Assembly (NCBI GenBank): GCA_035236585.1
Contig: CP141127.1
Span: 70,785,495-70,849,494, forward strand
Source of the DNA: Warburgia ugandensis
Lineage: Eukaryota; Streptophyta; Magnoliopsida; Canellales; Canellaceae
Reading direction: 5' to 3'
Length of the DNA: 64,000 bases
Shown here one piece after another: positions 57,945 to 64,000 of the stretch. Under the pieces are notes generated by a model, which was given only the letters and a program-made list of their open reading frames with translations, was not told the origin of the DNA and made no database searches. Numbering within the stretch: the stretch's first letter is position 1; every line of letters starts with the position of its first letter. Made by a program: the position numbers and the translations under genes.

Positions 57945-60630
57945 TGATAAATGTTTAATTTTTCATAAAAACCATCTAATTAGTATCCATGTGTTATAGT
58001 TTATAGCATTAAATTAGGGTTTTTAGACCAAAATTCATAACACTTGCATTTTTTGACCTAATGAAGCAAGTGTTTTTATTTTGTAGGTCCAGAGGATAAT
58101 TCAAGGTAAAGCATGTGATTGATCATATTTTTTTAGAATTTAATTAGAATTTTTCACTTTTTTTAGGAAGTAAGATGGTGATCCAATGGCCAAGATCGAT
58201 TAAGATGAAAATTGAAGATCAAGATCAAAAGATAGAGTCAAAGCCTCAAAATCATTAATCCAACATGAAATCAAAAGCAAGATAATCTTATGGAATAGTA
58301 ATGGATGTGATTAAAGGAGGTAAAGATGGCCAAAGTGAGTCCATGATGTAAGCTATGTATTCCCACCACCTTTGCATGGAAGTCACTTAAGCCACCTTAA
58401 CCATGTAATCTATGAAAGAAGGCGGCAAGCTAAGGAATTCAAGACGAACCATACAATTCACTCACCACTCAAGCCAAGGGTTGAAGCCAAGGAAGTTTCC
58501 TAAGCCAGTCATGAGCTTAGCCATTGAAGCCTTCAAAGCTAGTCATCTCAGCCATCAAGCTAAGCTGGATGGAAGGCTAGAATTGGAAGAGATTCAAAGG
58601 AGTTATTCATGAGTTATTTTGAAGATAATTAAGAAAAAAAATTATTAAAATAAGAGGGCATGTGGACCAATGGGATAAGAGCAACCAATTTTTAGAGTTT
58701 TTCTCACTTTTCTCCACTTTTTCCTTAATTTTCACCTCACCCTTAAGATTCACTACGAATTTCCAAAACTCTCACTCCTTCCACCTCTTAGGAAACTTTC
58801 TAACCAAGTATCTCCACCTAACACCCAGCATCCCTTTCCCATCCACTTTCCTAGTTTATAAGAGTTCAATGACTTTTGGAAGGGGGTAGACGTCCCTTCC
58901 TAAAATGGTGGTGTCTCTCACCTAACTTCCTTCCTTAAGTCAGCCTTCGTCTCCCACTTTCCTAATTAAGATCCATTTATTTTCCCCCATCTTAGCCTTT
59001 AATTTAATCCTCTTTAATCCCCACCACACCTTAATACTAGGTTACCATAGGAAAAATAGGAAGAACCTTATAAATCCTACCCAAAATCCAAGTAAAAAAA
59101 GACTTTTCTCCAATAGAAAAAGGACATCTCTTCCATAGGAAGGAGATGCCCAATTCTTTCTAGATTTTTTTACTCCTTTTTCTTGATATTTTTTTATGCT
59201 TTTGAGTGTTGCCTCTTCCTTCCAAAGTTCACGCTTCTTCCACAAGTATTCAGCCTATAATTTGTGGGAGTTTTGATTCATCTTTGAAGGTTGGTTAGCC
59301 TTTGCTGGAATTTCTTCTTTTCGTGCCATCTTTTGCTTTGTTTTCCTTTAGTTTTTCTTGATTTTAAACTAAGATTCAAGTCTGGTTTTTCCTTGGAGTG
59401 ACAGTTAAGGGAAGTCATCTTGAATCTAGTTTTGTTCCTTAACTTCCATTGCATCATATTTCTCTTTTAGCCCTCTTGAATTTATAGATTTGGTTACTTA
59501 GGTTCTATTGATTGTAGCCTTAGTTTTGCATAAGATTCTCCCTTGATTTCTAGCATATTTGTTCATGAGTGAATGTTGGAACAATTAAAGAAGAGTTTGG
59601 CTTGTAATTGAGGAGTGATTTAGATTAAGTGAACATCATTGTAATAGAATTTAAGTTTCAGATTTTTGAACAACATGTATGGAGTGTTATGTTGATGACT
59701 TCTTAGATGTGATTCAATGAGATTAATGGAATTTTCAATTCATGTTTGTGTCCAGCAGTAAGTTAACTTTGTTCTTGAATGTTTGAATGCATTAGAAGTG
59801 ATTAATTCCATGTTTTATATGTTATAGTCATTAAATGTGTCAATTGCATTACTTTTGGAATTTCTTGCATGAATGTTCACTTGACTTTTCAAGAGCCCAA
59901 TTAGATTGTTACGTAGCTTAGTCAATGTTAGAGGTAGAATTGCATGCTTAGGTTTTCGATAGAGTTGCTTTGATCCAATTATATCCAATGAATCATGCAT
60001 AACATTCCATGGTGGCACGCACAATACTTACATAGTCTTCATTTCATTGTTTGTTAGTGGTAAATCTTCTTTTATTTCTCTTGTTTAGTTGTAGACTAGA
60101 TTCCATTAGTGTGCATCTTAGTTAATTGGGAAGTAATCAAATTTGTCATATTTGTTAAAATAGTTGATTTAGTTGCTTACTTTTCTTAGTTTTGCATAAT
60201 TAGGAAAGTAGTTTGTTAAAGCACATTTCCATTAGATTAGTTATTAATTTCATACTAGGAAAGGTAGTTTAGGAAAGTTTGTAAATTGCATTTTAGAAAA
60301 GTTGTTAATTAGGAAAGTCATGAAATTAGAAGTTTCTAATTTAGGAAAGTTTTAATTTTAGAAAGTGCATGTTTTAGGAAAGTTTTCCATTTAGCATGTT
60401 ACTTATTTTTGTTTCGTTTTCATTTTTGTTTTTACTCAGTTTCTAATTTTATTTTTAAATTTTCATTCTTAATTTAGGTAAAAAGAATTCACTTGAATTT
60501 TGGCAAGGTTAGATAGTTTAAAGTAAGAACCACTAGCATCACAACAGTTCACTCCTCATGGGATCAATCTCGCTTGCATGAGAATACTACATTGATTTAT
60601 GCACTTGCGAGTTTAATTGAAAAAATAACA
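57945..60630 (+). mobile_element. 3' LTR of element G
   Basis: It begins TGATAAATGTTTAATTTTTC and ends AATAACA, followed by AGAAA. It is clearly homologous to the 5' LTR along its whole length, with scattered changes and small indels, so the insertion is not recent. Confidence 0.9.
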
Positions 60631-60635
60631 AGAAA
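60631..60635 (+). repeat. Target-site duplication of element G, right copy
   Basis: AGAAA, identical to 46857-46861. Confidence 0.75.
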
Positions 60636-63040
60636 CTAAGGACTTGGTTATAATTACCCACTTTAGTGAATACCACTTAGGTGCTAAGTTAGTAACCAAC
60701 GAAAATCATACAAAGTACGCTTAGACATGAAACAACAAATATCACCATGTATGTACATGCCTATATTGATCAAGGAATGGGATTAATAACCTTATGACAT
60801 GTGAGATACCATGTTCTAAGACTTAGGCATTAGAAAGCTTTAAGTAGTACCATCCTGATGACCCTTGCCACGAGAGTTAGGTTTGAGAGTTAGCACTTGT
60901 TAAACACTTACTAATTGACACACTAAGTTAATCTCAGTGAGTAGAACTTAGAGAGCATATGAAGTGTAATTATCCTTAGTGAATAATGGGGAAAAGCAAT
61001 TCCTCTTCTCTTTTTTGTGACTTAGTTGTCACGCTAACCACAATGATAGTTCCTTTATAAAATTATAGAAGAATGACTTATTAAGAGACAAAGCTATAAT
61101 GCTATGAAACCCCAAGCATGTCGAATTATGCCTCTAAGTTAAAGTAAATTGTCACTACCGTAATCTTTATGATTAACATCTTATGCAAAACAATTAGGGA
61201 TTATCACTAATAAGTCATGGGTGCATCTTGGCCCTATGGGCACTAGAAGACATCATGCTCCCCCTAAGTCATAAAATGTAAATTCATAGGGTTGTACATC
61301 ATCAAGATAAAAGAGCTAGAAACATGGGTTAATGATTCCTAGTAACTTAGAGCAATAACTAAGTGAATGAACTCAAATAGTAAAGAGGGACAGTGTAAGG
61401 AATGTTATGACCTAGATTGAAGTGACTAAGTCATTATCTAAGGAAGGTCTACTAGAACGCTAAATGCCATAACCATAAGGATGGAAATAGAGACTCGCAT
61501 GCATTCTATATGGATATCCAACCTTTGAATTCATAAAGGTAATAACATCAATTAATGAATCATTGTTTCATAATATGGAATTTTCAAGGCATCCAACACT
61601 ATCACACTCAAAAAGTATAACAATCTTATAAATAGGATGCTAATGTATGTCATGCCTTTACATCATGGATCGTACTTTTCTAACTTTTTGGATATTTTAT
61701 TTTCGTTGCTACTTAGGCAAGCACCACATGAATGGGCGGTGAGCCTTAAGTTTATGGATTGCCATTAAGGATTTTGGTAGGCACTCCTAAGAGTGCCCTG
61801 AGTCTAGCATTGCTGTTAGGTGGTTGCACTATGTGGGTGTGCCCTAAGTCCTGAGACCTTATGCTAAAAGGTTCAGTTGGCCACTGTCCTCTGAGGTAAT
61901 TTTGATACCATCCCTGCAATGGAGACCATAGGGAATAGGAGTAGGTTGCCATGGGAAAGTGCTCTGAGCAGTAGCCTGGTAGTCTCCATGAGGTTCAATG
62001 AGTCATGACAATGTGGTATCCACGAGCATTGGTATCTATGTTGTATTACCATGCTAGGCGTGCTAGTCATTTCTCGAGAGTCTAGACCATGATTGTCTAA
62101 GATACAAGACTATAGGCCATTATGGTTCAGAATGATCAATTTTCCACAACAATGTGGGTTTAGATTTTACATTATGGATTGAGGGCTATGTGCCTTGGCC
62201 TTTGCTCTTGGCTATTATTTAGCACACTCAATTGATTGACGTATCAATTTCTTGTGGGATACATGACTTAAGATTTCCAGTTTTCTTTGTGGATTTTTTG
62301 CCTCACTTGTCATCTCATCTTATTTCATATGATATTTGAGGAAATTTTCAAAATGGGTTCTAGGTCTTGCCCATTTAGGGCCTATTTATTTCCGTTTTTT
62401 TTTTGTAAATATTGATTTCAATAACTATATACATATCTATACAGTATTGCTTAGCCTATTTTTGGCATGCCAACTTATATTAGTTCTTCTTCTTATCATG
62501 AGCCATTAATTTTCACACCCCCAATAAACAACATTTCAGGTGACACATGAGGTTGTTTGAGCACAAAGGATACCAAGAAGGCTAAAATACCTTGATCAGC
62601 CTAAACGTAAGATCATATGCCTTTTTGTGATGTTACTGGATAGATTCCTTGCATAAAGATTCATTATATATATATATATATATATTCCTTGCATGAGGAT
62701 CCATTTTGGGTTGTATATGTATGTGTGTGCGTGTGTGCGTACGTGTGTAACTTGATTTGTTGACACATGGGATGAACATAAAACTTAAATTATGGAATGT
62801 TTAAATCATCTCAATGATATGTGTGATTCTATTTGTGGCCAGCATGTGATCCTGTGGCATATATCTCTAACCATACTTAGGTTAGAACATTATTTATTTT
62901 ACGAACACCTAGTATGAAGTTGAAGTATTTCACCAAATTACTTATGTATTATCACTCTAATCATTTTTCAAAAACAAGAAAATTTCCATTGCTTTTTAAC
63001 TTAAACATCGATAAATATTTCCAAAAACTAGGATGTTACA
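60636..63040 (+). mobile_element. Probable 3' LTR of element D, third segment
   Basis: Non-coding sequence after G. It ends CTAGGATGTTACA at 63040, a typical Tekay LTR end. With 44089-45614 and 45941-46861 it sums to about 4.85 kb, similar to LTR F (4.76 kb). TTCAGTTGGCC at 61871 resembles a motif I associate with Tekay LTRs. It holds (TA)n at 62665-62685 and a GT-rich run at about 62715-62750. No genes are supported. Confidence 0.4.

Positions 63041-64000
<960 letters not shown>

Larger units (their letters stand above)
46862..60630 (+). mobile_element. Element G: near full-length Athila-like retrotransposon, 13.8 kb
   Basis: LTRs are 46862-49578 and 57945-60630. AGAAA lies on both sides (46857-46861 and 60631-60635). 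It has a tRNA-Asp-like primer site and the full order gag, protease, RT, RNase H, integrase, then a 1.7-kb 3' untranslated region. The start codon of gag, several frames and part of integrase are lost, so it is inactive now. It is the only element here with all pol domains and could represent the type of partner that mobilised C and E. Confidence 0.9.

Overview
The window is a stretch of plant nuclear heterochromatin made almost entirely of nested LTR retrotransposons. I found no intact host gene, rRNA gene or tRNA gene. A seed plant is indicated by Athila-type Ty3/gypsy elements with a primer-binding site for tRNA-Asp, a Tekay-type chromovirus, a TRIM-like solo LTR and a SINE tail of the kind common in flowering plants. 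I cannot name the species. Nearly every coding line is broken by stops, frameshifts or deletions, so the elements are old.

Layout. 1-1298: a minus-strand LTR of the same family as element G, running off the left edge. 1299-5871: AT-rich repeat DNA with an 81-bp minisatellite (3950-4960) and an LTR-like end carrying a perfect hairpin. About 5872-26487: element A, an Athila-like element that keeps only its 5' side. It is split by element B (8470-16267, target duplication TATAG) and element C (17492-24682). C itself carries a truncated SINE with a (GAT)31 tail. 26488-26708: a short LTR-like piece. About 27250-29611 and 43131-44040: the body of a Tekay-type chromovirus, D, with protease, RT, RNase H, integrase and chromodomain. 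D is split inside integrase by element E (29612-43129), which is in turn split by a 4.76-kb probable solo LTR, F (32495-37253). 44089 to about 63040: a probable 3' LTR of D, interrupted by a TRIM-like solo LTR (45615-45935) and by the nearly full-length Athila-like element G (46862-60630). 63041-64000: simple repeats.

How the parts relate. G has the full gag-protease-RT-RNase H-integrase order and stands for the autonomous partner. B has the same gag and protease but lost most of pol by deletion. C and E have LTRs, a tRNA-Asp primer site, a leader and a 3' untranslated region like those of B and G, but carry only one approximately 515-codon frame and no RT, RNase H or integrase. They look like a non-autonomous family that depended on proteins supplied by elements such as G.

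The most noteworthy observations are: this shared C/E frame, whose stops are only TAG and TGA, as expected from deamination of methylated CHG and CG sites; the inverted LTR tip that closes element E; a leader module shared between Athila-like elements and the unrelated LTR F; and deletion junctions carrying small copied filler repeats. Positions of TG/CA ends and target duplications were read by eye; percent identities were not computed.
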